This document shows, piece after piece, positions 1-11,715 of a stretch of 26,810 nucleotides of DNA (positions are counted from its first letter, which is position 1; the number at the start of each line of letters is the position of its first letter). The translations under genes were made by a program, and so were the position numbers. The notes under the pieces were generated by a model. It ran no database searches, was not told where the DNA came from, and saw nothing but the letters and a program-made list of their open reading frames with translations. Source of the DNA: Pezizomycotina sp. ARF18 (Eukaryota > Ascomycota); the NCBI GenBank assembly GCA_002224055.1, contig AZLU01000359.1, positions 1 through 26,810 of the forward strand. The letters run 5' to 3'.

Positions 1-26
1 TTTTTTTTTTTTTTTTTTTTTTTTTT
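1..26. repeat. poly(T) run at window edge
   Basis: The window opens with 26 consecutive T, followed by an A/G-rich stretch to about position 80. It could be intronic or intergenic, or the tail of a retroelement cut by the window edge. Nothing next to it allows a choice. Confidence 0.8.
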
Positions 27-2400
27 CTTGGTGAAATTTAAAAAAAGACAAAGAGGAAGAAGAAAAAAAGAGGAGAAAACAATTTTACAAGTTCCTCAAT
101 CAGTCGAAAGGTAATCGTGGAAACATGCCTTTTTAAAACACCACGATAAATAAACACCGGCGTGTACATCAAAAATCCCAAACAATCCGATTTTCTTTTT
201 GGAGCTCAGACCGTTTTCTCGCACGTCGACTCGTAATCTACCCCGATCCTAGGAGAAAGCCAAATTATAAAATCTCAGTGCGGTTCCAGAAAGGACTACA
301 ATTCTGATAAACCACAACTCATTTGAACACAGATGTCGAAATAAGACATAGAGCTCGTGCGATAGAAATCATTCTTGATACCTCAAAATCCAATCTCCCT
401 GAGCTGGTTGTGCCGTATCACCAAACTAGACGTATAGATCTGTAAAACGGCTTGGAAACACCAGATAAGTCTGGGACGAAAGATCCCACTGCAGCTCCAC
501 CTAATCACGACAAGGAAATCAGCCATCCGTACCTAGCCAGATATTGAAATAGCTAAATATCTTTGCGAACTGGTTCCGTTCGTACAATAAGCCAAATGAT
601 GGAAAATTTTGCGTTCCGCACATACTAGTAGATTGTAAATAAGAATAATAAAACGGCATTAGTATACGCATCCCATCCCATACCCATGAGCCCAGCGAAA
701 ACTTCATATTACTCAGATCGTAGAAAGCCAGACTTGAGAATCTCTCTGGCCTAGATTTCGATAAAGTTCATGGCGAAGATTATAAACAGCGTCATTCTCA
801 ACATTATAAACATCACAGTACATATAAACGTATTATCTACCCCCCTCTCGCAGCGTTACGTATGATTCAATTTAATCAGCCTACAGATACGTCGGAGCAT
901 AGATATTTTACTTAACAAAAAGCGGGCGACGTCGCAGGGATATTTACATGTTTTCCAGACGGCATTAGTATCCCACGTAGGTCTTCGTAATGGTTAGGAC
1001 CATGGGTCCATATTGACTCGTCGAAGCCTCTAGAAATCAAACGCAGAATTCATAATCCTTCTCTAGGCTCGTTAGCAGAAAGCGTTTGATATATTTGACG
1101 ATACGGTGGCCGGCGGCTCTATAGAATCGCAAAGCTTACGATAATTTCCTTGATCGCCAGCCATCAAAAAATCGTTCGTTTATAAAAGGTGGGCAATCTG
1201 AGTTAGGTTTTCCAGCTCCATCAAAACGCAACCTCCGATATTGAAACTCGAGTGAATTATCCATGGCATATCCTCGCAATTGCATGGCCTATCTACCGTC
1301 GACTATTGTAGGAAAGACCTTCAATATCCTTTGATGATATTTGAGCACTTCTAGATCTATAGAGTAACGTAAATGAGTGAAACGGGATGCCAACACATAC
1401 GATTTAAATGCCGAACAGGGAGACATCAATGACTACCAAGGCACCAGAGTCATTCTATACTTAGATTGGATTAGGCGGCACATGCGATAATCGCCTTCGA
1501 CGGGAAGCGCAGAGCAAGAGTGATAGTACACTGGCTCACTATCGCCAGAATCCTGGACGTTATTAAATAACCTGTTATTGCTCGAAGCACGCTCCATAGC
1601 GAGGATATCTTCGAGACAATCTAAAAAAGCAAAATTGTTTACCTGGTATCTGTTTTCGTCAAAGGTCCCATAGGTAATGCGTCCTTGGGTATTTTGAAGT
1701 CGTTGGAAAGTCCTTTTGCAAGTACCGGATAATCCTAGTATGCCATTAAAATCATCGATCCGTATGGCTGATAAAATCGATCACCAAACGAAGGTGGGAT
1801 ATATCACTTAGAGAATATTAGCGATCCCAAGATCGTCTTATAGCAGGTCGTAGGCCGCGCTGCAGAGGGTAAATTGTTGGTATACCTCATGGGCATCAGC
1901 ATCATGGTTTCCCTTCATTTCCACCACGCTCGCATGCAGGTTATACGTAGACAAAAAATTACAATTCAACTGCCAAGGAATGCTTTATACGATCGTAGAG
2001 GAGGTTATGATATTATAGCTGTTGGTCTCAATCGCGATGACGTTTAGGAATTTGATGATGGGAATAGTTCGCGGAAAACTAGCTCGGTAATAGTTCACAC
2101 GTATCAAAGACAAAAGGAGGAGATCAGATCGAGCGACGGCATTTTTTTCCCATACTTCAATGAAAGGGTGTTGTAATGCACCCGGTAGTGATTCCGCATC
2201 ATAGCCGCCACTTGGTTTACGTTCAACTAATCATTTAGGCTACTATATCCATTTTATCTAATTTTGAGAAACATCGACTCCCGTATTGCGCACTATTTAT
2301 ACACAATGAAGGTCCATTCCCACTAGTAATGTGGCGCACTGGTCTGCGAGTCACCACTAGACTACGAGCCAGCTATGCCAAGAAATGCTAAACCCACACG
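27..2400. other. gene-poor region, no supported gene
   Basis: I see no convincing gene in this stretch. Open frames on both strands are short, about 60 codons at most, and lack splice-linked partners or recognisable motifs. CpA and TpG are present at ordinary levels, so it is not RIP-saturated like the block that follows. The base texture, with many CGAT, GATAC and TCGA words, resembles the 9.9-19.5 kb region, but I could not align specific copies between the two with confidence. Confidence 0.5.
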
Positions 2401-3114
2401 AAAATGACTATGAAATTCTATATATATATATAAAAATAACAATGAAGGCTCGAAAACTACGAAATAGTAATAAGAAGAACTATCTAGGGTCCTAACTAAC
2501 CGGGTATTTAAAATTATATAGTAATTATATAGTAAAATAAATAACGTTTAGAATTTTAATCCCTAATTCTCTTTCTTTGTCCTATTTCTCTTTCTCTCAG
2601 CAGTTGCTTATAAATATAGCTCCCGCGCTAGCTACTCCATATAGCCTTTCAGTAAATTTACATTTTTTACTCCAGTAATGCGTACCTTTATAGTACTAAT
2701 ACTCGCTAGTAGCTTACTATTATCTAATACTTTAGTCTTACTAATTATGTACAGCTACTAAGCTTTTACCTTTTAATTCTAGTTTTAGGTACGTAATTAG
2801 ATATTTTTTTACTTTTATATATCTATCTATTTAAAAGATATAGCTATATCCTTATATATCTTATTAAATAAGAATATAACGGGCGCTAAAAGCTCAGATT
2901 TAGCCGGTAATGTCTTTTTTAGTATCGCTAAATACTATATTAGGTTAGTCTTATTATAGGAGCAGCTAAATTCGTTAGGTTTAGGCTTTAAATTAAAAGG
3001 GGATTTTTATAATTTACACTAGTTTTTTAATATTTATTAGCTTTTATAGCTATTTATTAAATTAAAATATTTATTCAAGTATATATAAAGGTTTAAATTA
3101 GTGTTTTAACATCG
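2400..3114. repeat. RIP-mutated AT-rich repeat relic, left part
   Basis: This is very AT-rich sequence dominated by TpA, with stops in every frame and very few CpA or TpG dinucleotides. In 3001-3100, for example, there are only two CpA and no TpG. That pattern is the product of repeat-induced point mutation, which turns CpA into TpA on either strand of duplicated DNA in Pezizomycotina. The sequence was presumably a transposable element, but no coding motif survives to name its family. Confidence 0.75.
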
Positions 3115-3367
3115 GGTGGGTTGGGCCGACCTAAGGTTAGACGCGGGGCCCCCGACCGTTTTTTCAAATTTTTGGGGGCAGGCTCGCTTAATAAACAGAG
3201 AGGCGGCTTAAATAAAAATTAATTCTTAGCAGGGATGGTAGGGATAAACGGGATCCGCCAAGACATAATTTTTATTTAAGCCGCCTCATTTGTTTATTAA
3301 GCGAGCCTGCCCCAAAAATTTGAAAAAAACGGTCGGGGCCCGACGGCCCACGATAGGCCGACCCGGG
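3115..3367. mobile_element. foldback (inverted-repeat) element in the AT-rich block
   Basis: Two arms of about 75-100 bases are near-perfect reverse complements: roughly 3145-3220 on the left and 3267-3340 on the right. Weaker matching extends out to about 3115 and 3367. The loop between them is about 46 bases (3221-3266). The arms carry a GC-rich outer part, a run of T (left) or A (right), and a shared segment with the words GGCTCGCTTAATAAAC and GGCGGCTTAAAT. No ORF fits inside, so this is a MITE-like or foldback non-autonomous element, or the joined termini of a deleted DNA transposon. I see no clear target-site duplication. Confidence 0.7.
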
Positions 3368-3840
3368 GGGGTATTGACCTGCCTATACTACCCTATTGGG
3401 TCGCTACTACTAACCTAGCCCGACCTAGCGGGCGGGTCGGGCGGGTTAATCGGTTATTAAATTTCTAAAAATAGTATAATATAATACTAATATATTATAT
3501 TTATTTATTTATTTATTTATTTTAATTTTATTAGCTTTTATATTAATTTTATATTTTTTTTTTTAAATATTTTATTAGTCTAGTTCTAATAAATTACTAA
3601 ATTTTAAATAAGTTTTTATAGAATCTTAATAATATTATAATATTTACTAATTAAGCTTTATAGCCTTTACTTAAATAATTTAAGTCTTTCTTATTAATAT
3701 ATACTATTATTAAACGTAGCTCTTAAAGAACCCTAAAATATATAAAAAAAAGTATTAAAATATAGATAAAAAAGAAAAATATAGAATTTAGTAAAAAAAT
3801 TATAAAGATTAAGAGTATAAAAGGTATTCGATACTCATGC
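3368..3840. repeat. RIP-saturated relic, right part
   Basis: From 3399 to 3835 I find no CpA and no TpG at all, although CpG, TpA, ApA and TpT are present. The first 60 bases are GC-rich with GGGTCGGGCGGG-like words and the rest is AT-rich, so the absence is not simply due to AT content. A TTTA microsatellite lies at 3500-3521. This is RIP driven to completion over an old repeat copy. Confidence 0.8.
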
Positions 3841-4593
3841 TAATTTGAAAATGCATATATATGATTTGATGAATGAATCACCACCATCGAAAGAGAATGA
3901 GAGGAAAGAAGGTAACACGGTAGCAAAAAGAGAATACTCTACAACACGGTACAGTACTTACTCTTCGCTTCAAAAGTACAGGACGTCAATGAAACAAAAT
4001 TCAAGTACAATGGTTCATCTACCTGCCCGACGAAAGTGTACAAGTAAGAGAACGAGTGAAAACACGAAGGAGAAAAGAACGAATAGGTAACAAGAAGACC
4101 GCCGACACAGGGACCGCTGGCGACCAGGAAGAAAGAGTACTAGAATGTTTTATTTAATAATTGTATAGAAGAGAGAGTAAACATAGGAACGCCCGGAATG
4201 ACGAAAGAAGTAGAATAATAACAAGATAGAAGGAATGGAAAGCAATACGAACATACTTAGGGGAAGAAGGGGAAACGAGGGCTTTTAATATTATTATTAG
4301 GGTTTTTGCCCGAGTCTCCATTGTCCATCCGCCGTATTTGTAATTTTTGAATAAGAGAAAAGAAAGGAAAAAAGGCTGTCGAATGGATAGGATAATAATA
4401 GTAAGAGAGAGAAAAAAAGAAGGAAAATAAGGCCTTTGAATAAGATATTATAAGGATTTTATCCTCCCTTTGACTTTTCCTTGTTCGCTTCCACCCGTTA
4501 TTTAATAAAAAAAATTTACTTCTTTTTTTCTTTTTTTCTTTTTATTTCCAACCTGTTTGTCTGCCTCCGGCGCTCACGTATTTCCTTTTGGAG
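3841..4593. other. purine-rich intergenic stretch
   Basis: The plus strand is strongly A/G-rich from about 3880 to 4450. A frame of about 80 codons at 3845-4090 is rich in Lys, Arg, Glu, Ser and Thr, as expected from purine-rich DNA, and I see no other support for it. The last part, ending in T-rich sequence at 4500-4545, is probably the 3' flank of the minus-strand gene that stops near 4594. Confidence 0.5.
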
Positions 4594-6737
4594 CTAGAGC
4601 AGCTCCTTGGTTTCGGCGGATAGCGGAAGCTTCTCATCCTCGGCAGTGGTAGCCTTCGTCTTGAACCTCTTAAAGATCTTGTCCCCGACCTTACGGATAG
4701 CGCCGGAGACCTAGCCTGGGTATGCTGCACAGCGGTAGTCCCAGGTATTGATCAAGATGGCTGATCCCGGAATAGCGTCGAGAAACTTAGGCTTCTGTAG
4801 CCCGAAGAGACCACAGCATGGGCAACAGAGTACCCTCATGAAGCAACTAGTATTGGCTCCTCCATTCGGGAGCGCCCCGACAGTTGCCTGGACAGCACCG
4901 GTAGGACTGGGAAGCCCACCAGTGGGAACCGGGAGGGCACCAGCCTCGGGGACGCCACCAGTAACGACGTTCGCACCGGGAACCGTCTGGAGAGGCGCAC
5001 CAACTGAACTCGGCGGTGCGGTGTTGGGGGAGGTCAGAGAACCCGTGGGAGTTGCACCTTGGTTGGTATCCCTGCCCAACGGGAGAGGCACCCGGCGCTG
5101 GAGTTACGTCCGCTGGCCCATCCAACTGCTGGCCCAGGTGATCTACATACCATCCATATCCCTTCAGGTGTCTGGTGTTGACTCCTACACCGATGAAAAT
5201 TATAAAGAGTCAGTCGCGAGGAAACATTAGTGCTAATTCAGAAAATATGAAAACAAAAAAGCAGGTAAAAATGAGCTCAAGTTGCGGCAAATGCACTTAC
5301 GACTGCCTAATCCTAATCCGCGGTCGAGGAGATAAGTAATATCACCTTCGGAAACGCAGACGGCGTCCCTGTTGCGCCTGGCTCGAACCGAGGCTGGGTT
5401 CGAGTACGTGGGTACAAAAGTAGTAAGCTACCAGGCCTACTTCGGGGACGTACCGGTCGGGCGGGAAAAAGAAAGCCTCAGAACCCGCAATCGTCGTCCC
5501 GGAGGGAGTATTAATAAGCGTAGCCCCGACTAGAAGAGCAAAAGTAGCGTTCCTGGCTGTGACCAAGTCATCACTGAGGGCAACAATTGGCGCTGGCCTC
5601 GAATTACTGAAACCTCGTCTCGGAACGAAGCGGTCGGTGGTAGAACCGTTCGGCGTTTCCGTTTGAGGCATTGAATTGCAGCCTGCGTTGGTCAGCTTTG
5701 AGCAAATGGAAGAGTGGGGAGATAGGATCGTTCGGACAAACAAGAGGTAAAAATTCGGTTTATGAAAAGCAAATGGAAAAGTAAAATTGGTTTACAAAAG
5801 CGTAAATGCAAAAGCCCGAAAAACAAAGCCTTGCTTTCTCAGAAAAATAAGAAGACGAGATGGGAACAATGGTAAGGCCTGAAAGAACGAGATGGGTGTT
5901 TGAAGGACGACCATATTACTGGATGCTGATAACGAAGAGGGAATAGGAAAGCAAAAAAAAAAAAAAAAAAAGTTTACAAGACTTACTGCGCGAGGCTCCG
6001 GGCTCTCCGGCGTTCTAAGCCTGGAGACCATTTCCCTGTTCTCGATGTCTGAACTGCTGCTTTGGCGATTTCCGGCGTCCTGCAAGAAAAGCGACCACAG
6101 CGTTAGCATTGGAAGATAATCATGCAAAATACCGAAAGCAGAATGATTCATCACTAAAGAGAATCATCTCTGCGCCTTGAAAACAAGGCTCTTGGGGTTT
6201 GCAGACGGAGGAGCTGGGACTTACCAAAGATGCAACTCCAGTAGTGACAGGAGGCTGAACAGCTGCGACAGTTCCTCCATTCGACCCCAAGCTTTCGAGA
6301 TATTCAGCACGGGAGAGGACCTGCTCGGAAGGAATCAGTCGTCAGTATTACCCAAGGGCTCAGGACAGATGAAACTCTTCGAGGGGTGGTGTAAGGCTTA
6401 CCCGTTCGAGGAACTCTGCATCAGAGAGTTCCATGGGCTGCTGGAGGGTAGCCGCGGTTGAATTTTCAATAGGCTCCTGATGGAAGCGCGGTCAGCCAAA
6501 GGGAAGACGAGGTACTTGAATTGGGGTTTCAAAGGAGCTTACCTTGCTGATTGCTCCGTCGTCGGCCAAATCCGGCATGCTGATCCTCCACTGTGAGGGG
6601 GACAACTTGTCAGCAATTTTCATGATTTCGGTCCAGAAGCTCCACAAGTCTTTGACAAGATGAACGAAGCTTTGACAAACGGGGAAGGAATCAGAGCTGA
6701 AGACTATCAAACAGAAACTCACAGTTGGTTCACTCAT
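4594..6737 (-). CDS. multi-exon gene of unknown function, Pro/Gly-rich and Cys-rich C-terminal half
   Basis: I do not recognise the family. Exons read from the minus strand are 6737-6723, 6590-6543, 6476-6402, 6320-6225, 6079-5987, 5682-5301 and 5184 to about 4594. Every intron starts GTAAG or GTGAG and ends in AG, and most carry CTGAC or CTAAC near the 3' end. The 304-base intron 5 contains a 19-base poly(T) on the sense strand. The start MSEPT lies at the first ATG after purine-rich leader sequence. Exons 1-5 are 15, 48, 75, 96 and 93 bases, all phase 0, and contain segments such as MPDLADDGAIS and LSDAEFLER. Exon 6 needs two compensating frame changes. Exon 7 has Pro/Thr/Gly-rich sequence, then a CCPCC cluster, then a basic tail (RKVGDKIFKRFKTK). 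Exon 7 needs one frame change near 5085, and a TAG at 4711-4713 interrupts the frame before the tail; if that TAG is real, the protein ends there. The Cys cluster beside basic residues could be an acylated membrane-contact site, which is inference. Exon structure is firm, function unknown. Confidence 0.65.
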
Positions 6738-7149
6738 TCTACTTTTTCTCTCTTTGGATTTCTTTTTGGATTTTTATTTTTCTGATGATTGTCTTTCTGT
6801 AATATACAGACTTCAAAGGATACAAAGGAATGTATATAAATTAAGCGATCGCAGTGATCAAAGGCTCTTTGATGATAAGCGGCAATGGGCAATAACCAAG
6901 GGTGTGATGAAGGGGAAAGAGGGGAAGAAGGTGGATGTTGTCACTTGATAATAATTAAACGAGTTGTAAGTTGGAAGAAGGGGAGAAAAGAAAAGAGGAA
7001 GAGGGCACAAAAAATGGCGGGGGTTGCCGCTTTTTTATGTGCCTTTTTATTTCCAGGTAAAGAAAAAAGCAGTCGCACACTACATATTATTTATTTATTT
7101 ATTTATTTCTTTTCGTGGTTTGAACCCTAATACAGTAGTGGCTGACGGT
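6738..7149. promoter_or_regulatory. 5' flank of the minus-strand gene
   Basis: This is the upstream region of the gene starting at 6737. On the sense (minus) strand the leader just before the ATG is purine-rich. A TTTA microsatellite lies at about 7087-7109. Two short plus-strand frames (6754-6948 and 6885-7130) show no domain and no splice partners. No specific transcription-factor site is convincing. Confidence 0.35.
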
Positions 7150-7199
7150 AACCAGCGCTGAGATATACTACGGGAACCAGCGCTGAGATATACTACGGG
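7150..7199. repeat. perfect 25-bp tandem duplication
   Basis: The 25-base unit beginning AACCAGCGCTGAG occurs twice back to back at 7150-7174 and 7175-7199 with no mismatch. It is flanked by single-copy sequence. A recent slippage event or an assembly artefact would both explain perfect identity. Confidence 0.9.
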
Positions 7200-7877
7200 C
7201 TGCGCCGATATATACACACCCCTTCAATATTTGGGGAGAAGTTTACGAGGAGAGGATGCATTCGGTGGACACTTGGAACCAATTCTGGGCTTATATCTAC
7301 ATCTCCGACTGTCCAATACCTGGAGAGGGCCATGACCAAAACAATGAAACTCTGTTGATCAATCCTTGGGTGCTTTGAAATGAGAGGGGAGCTGAACCCG
7401 CCGGTCAAAAGAATTAAAAATGGACACCACTATATATACATTGAGGAGCGTTGAGTGTCTTCAAAGCATGTATCTGTTAATCGATCAAAGCACAGTTTCT
7501 AGGCGGGTTTTCTCTGCACCTTGGGCTCAACAGCAACCCGAATTACAAAAGGAAGATACTACTACAAAGAATGCAAGAGACCGTCAGACGTTGCTTCAGG
7601 AAGAATAAAGTTTAGTAGTTTTCTGCATTTCCCTCAGTATTGCACCCTAGCCCATGTCCGTAGAAGATGCCTAGTGCTGCGGTGCAATGCTTCTGATATG
7701 AGCGTGCAAACAGTTATGTCTACTGACACGCACAGGCTTAAAATTCTCGCTTAGCTTTAGCGAGCTTTTTTTGGTGTAACAATAAATAATTTTGTCTACT
7801 TTCCCCACAATTCAACTCTGCTATTTCCGGCCACGTGATGGTGTCTAGCTTTGTTTCTTATTTATCGTGGTTCTTGC
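7200..7877. other. no supported gene
   Basis: Short frames occur on both strands (for example 7193-7408 minus and 7420-7608 plus), but none has a recognisable motif, a convincing start context or paired splice sites. I see no RNA gene here. Confidence 0.4.
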
Positions 7878-8887
7878 TTACTTCTTCGCAGCCATACACA
7901 ATGGAGAATTTTTGAGGATCTGGAGAAGGCTACTTAACATCACGAACCGTACCTTGCGCACAAACTCTCCAAACAGGGACCTCGCTAATTCGTCACTGAC
8001 TTCAGCCACTGGTATGTCATAATCATAACTACGGAGCAATTGAAGGGAGCATCTAACAAAGATAGTCACTGTACATCTCTGGACCAGCGGTAATGGGACG
8101 CCCTCACAGGCGCAACCTCTCTGAAAGCCCTACGGATCACGGTAGCCTGCTCCTAATCTAAACGACGACCCACCGGTCCTCCACCATGCATGGCTCGAAT
8201 AGCTCTTCGAGCCAATATGCAAAGTTTACGAAGAAATGCGGTTCAGCATCGCCAGAGAGCGAAAAATCAGAAAAATTAACAAAGGGAGTCGACACTGGCG
8301 TGAACAACTTTTCAACTACGAAGATTCGCCAAGGTTTGCCATGTACCCACATGTGCGCAGAATATTGGGAGGATTATCAATGATTCTGTGGTGATACGGC
8401 ATGAAGGTGATTCAGGGGTGGATGCTGGATCGAAAAGAGTCGATGCTACATAAGAATCATTTTAACATATTTCTTGTTCGGAAGTAAGGAGAAGATCCCT
8501 GAGAAACTAGTGCGGACGGCCACGAAAGCCCTCCTTTTCAGATAAGGAAAGACTTGAACATGTATTCATAGCGGTTGCAAATTTTGATGATTATGGAAAC
8601 TTTTGTACTCGTTGGAAAACTCACTACATGCCCTTCCTCTTATAATCCTGCGGCGATGTACCACCGTATTTCAGTAATATCGCGGCGATGGTAAGCTAGA
8701 CCCTAACTAAACCTTCTGGCTCCAAATTTTCGGCCAATCCTCCTTCAACCAAGTCAACGCCAGAGATTGCGAGCAGCAATAGTAAGAACGCTGCGTTGCT
8801 GAATTTCAACACATCTAAAATCTTAGCCAGATTTCCACTTCCTCTCCCCGAGAGAACGATGCTGAAGTGTGACGAACATTCCTCCAT
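7878..8887 (-). pseudogene. possible fragments of a decayed or error-broken gene
   Basis: Three minus-strand open segments read somewhat like protein: 8696-8887 (hydrophobic stretch AFLLLLLAISGVDL), 8158-8352 and 7878-8069. The last could end an exon at a donor after about 7949, where the sense strand reads AAG then GTACGG. They lie in order on one strand, but the DNA between them has stops in all three frames, and I cannot join them by plausible introns or by single indels as I can for SLA1. No family is recognised. Chance open frames of this length are also expected, so this is a weak call. Confidence 0.2.
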
Positions 8888-9900
8888 GACCTGCCGCCCA
8901 AGATAAAAGGAGGATAGATGATTACTAATCTAGGAAAACACGTTTAAGGCGTTCACAAGAGCAAGAATGAGAGCTATGGAGGAGAGAAGGTATATGGTCC
9001 TCCTTATACGGGTTTATTAGACGGCTCGAAAGATACAAGCTCAAGTTTCACGGTTTCCGAAATGCTTTTTGCCGCATGCTTAAACCCTAACTTGGTTGGG
9101 GTGGGTGATGTCGGGGAATTGACGGGAAATAAGCATGAGAGCTGCTAGAAGAGACTGGCTAGGCTAGAAGTATCGAGAAACGCACCAAGGACTAATTTAA
9201 CAAGATAGTCACCTTGCTAAGATTCACTTAAACATGTTTGCGACCTTTCTGTAGTATTAAATAGTCCTCCCCCCAAAAGAAAAATTTTTTTTCGTTCTCT
9301 CAGAACTCATCGAGTACTTACACGAGATCCATCCTGCACCTAAAATATCTGTGCACGTGAATCTCTAAAGCACGCTCATCTACCTACAAAATTGAACATC
9401 CCATTTATAGACCTAGAATATTCAGTGAACTGTCGAAGAAGCATTCGTGAAGGAACTTCACCTTAGTATTTTAGTACTTTTCGATTTGTTAAATTTCTGG
9501 CTTAGAATGGCTATAAAATGCCTTATTTCTTTTTGTTAGCATTCTTTTCACTCATTAAATTTGCGTATTTACCTACTCGATTTTTTTTTTGGCTCCCGAG
9601 GACCTTCGGAGGGGAGACTAAACTCAGGAGTATGAAGATTGAGCATACAAAAAAAAAAAAAAACGCTCATACAAGCCTATTAGGAGGAAGAAGATACAAC
9701 ATAAATTTTTCCAGGGCATTATAATTTTATTTTATTTTTCTCCGCTTATTTACACGACAGTTCCTTTATTTCACTCTTTCCGCTCCTAGAAATAGAATCA
9801 TGATGGTGAATATCTGAGCGTAGACATCTATGCCCAAGTGGCGACTGTAGTTTTTGATTCTATTTTTCATACCTGCGTCCCAGAAACATTCAAAGATGTC
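8888..9900. other. no supported gene
   Basis: This is mixed-composition DNA with several homopolymers, including 15 A at 9649-9663. The plus-strand frame at 9518-9724 is rich in Phe and Lys because it crosses T and A runs. I see no coding gene, RNA gene or clear repeat. Confidence 0.45.
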
Positions 9901-11150
9901 CAAGAAGAGAAACATCTACTAACCAACTAACGACACCATTATATTTATTAGACCTAGAGAAAGACTAAAGAATCGGAATTTTGCTAGAGCGAGGGTCGAA
10001 ATATATGACTGTTGATTCGTGGAGAGCCAAACTGAGGCCGAAGCAGAAGACGATAGACAGCTTGAATTTCAGGGCGCTAGAAAATTTTCTATTGCAAATT
10101 ACGAGAAGACCTTCCATAGGGCCTCGAGGCTCTCTGGCGTGCTTGGCTGTCTTCCACACCTTTCATAGCCAGCTCTTGGCTAGGTTGCGTTCGCGCCATA
10201 TAATTTACAATGGAGATAGAAGTAGGATATTACTTTCACAATTTTAAAACGCCGGGCGACGATTGCGGCCTCTAGTAGAATAGACTATTTAAAAGTCTAC
10301 GCGACGGAGGATAGAAACCGATCTGAATCGCAACGCGAACAAACAAACTGCGAAACGATAGCCCGTGAACGATAGAGCTCCAATGTGAACTTTCGGTGGT
10401 ATGTGGAAACAAAAGCCATATTGATTTGTAGAGGAGATCAAAAAAAGTATGCATGATTGGATCGTAACGGGTAAACAAAACGAACCGCGAGGTCATAACA
10501 ATATCTGACGACTATAAGTAGAGATGGCGGATTATACTAGTCTAATCGGCTCCTACGTACTAAGAACACCGTTCTGAAAGGCTCTACGGATTTCTATCTT
10601 TTGGCCTACACAATCTATAACCAACTGTTTCTGGAGATTTGAAGATAAATAGCGATATCAACTACCACCCCACACTAAGTGAATAAAATGGTAGAACTTC
10701 CACCTCTCGCATGAGCCGTGAGAGGTAGTATCGATCCGTGGATAATGAGATTCTTTGATAAAACGCTCATTGTCTGTTCAAAGGCGAAGGCAGCAGAGAG
10801 ACAGTAATCTCTTTGTAGCAGACTTGCTGTTTATCTGATAAACGTTAGATTTTTCCTCCTCCGTTACAAGCAAGAAACGTCGGCGCAAATGAGTAAGAGA
10901 CTATGGAGAATAATAAATCAGATGAGGAAGCCCATCAGGTATTTTCGGGGCGAGAAGAGGCGCAGATGAGAAGTCATGCTTAGTAAGGAACGGTACCAAG
11001 AGCCCCGTGGCCATACGCTATCACACACGAAGCGTATTTCTATCCTAATCTCATCGGAATACTCCCTGGCGGCCTCAACCCAGCTGGGATACACCCTCAT
11101 CATAGTGTAGAGCCATTGCCGAAAGCCGCCAGTCAATATATATAAAAAAA

Positions 11151-11453
11151 TTAGTATGACGAATGCCTCGATATCGCGATATAGACGACAAACATCTCAC
11201 TCATCGTCCACGGGCGATTCTCAGGACAGTCTGCTTGGCATTGCAGGCCAGTACACAGATGATAGATCTCGATGGTGCAATCTTCGAACAAGCGTCGAAC
11301 GGCGATATCTAACTGCATCTGAAAGTAACGAAAGGTATCATTTATGTTTGATTCATAATGTGCTAAGTAATCGCAAGCTGCACCGACACAAGTCTTGCGG
11401 TAATGGGGTATAGCAGAACCGATACTAGTTCGTCGACAGCTACAAGAGGGCAT
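11151..11453 (-). CDS. weak 100-codon Cys-containing ORF, probably spurious
   Basis: This frame starts with an ATG at 11453 and contains seven Cys residues, three near the N-terminus and three near the C-terminus, the latter within CTGLQCQADCPENRPW. There is no N-terminal signal peptide of normal form, no flanking intron and no homologue I recognise. It lies inside the gene-free repeat region, where several ORFs of this size are expected by chance. I list it only because its residue composition is less biased than that of its neighbours. Confidence 0.12.
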   Translation of the reverse strand: MPSCSCRRTSIGSAIPHYRKTCVGAACDYLAHYESNINDTFRYFQMQLDIAVRRLFEDCTIEIYHLCTGLQCQADCPENRPWTMSEMFVVYIAISRHSSY

Positions 11454-11715
11454 GTTGTAAGCAACTCTAGAAGCGATGCACGACTCCCATAGCTCCTAGC
11501 CTCGAGCACAGGCACCATGTGATAAACTCTCGAGATTCAGCTTCATATACAAGTGAAAAAAAAAATATCTACGTCCGTAGAATACATTATCCTATGTCAA
11601 AAGACGTTATATTCTCCGGCACATATAAGCTGGAACCTAAAGGCACTACCGAAGACACATGTAGTTTTAGGCGGTGCCGCGAAGAAACATCACTGCGGTG
11701 GCGAACTGTACAACA

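Noticed and set aside
3845-4090. Highly charged 81-codon plus-strand ORF
   Set aside because: Purine-rich DNA automatically gives long Lys/Arg/Glu frames; there is no promoter or homologue evidence.
4748-5230. 160-codon plus-strand frame
   Set aside because: It lies antisense to exon 7 of the minus-strand gene and crosses its splice junction. Its composition follows from the Pro/Gly-rich sense strand.
5370-5415. GGTTCGA-like words resembling a tRNA T-arm
   Set aside because: They lie inside exon 6 and no acceptor stem, D-arm or anticodon arm can be built around them.
9965-10247. Overlapping 88-codon plus and 64-codon minus ORFs
   Set aside because: The plus frame lacks an ATG at its start, and both lengths are expected by chance in this region.
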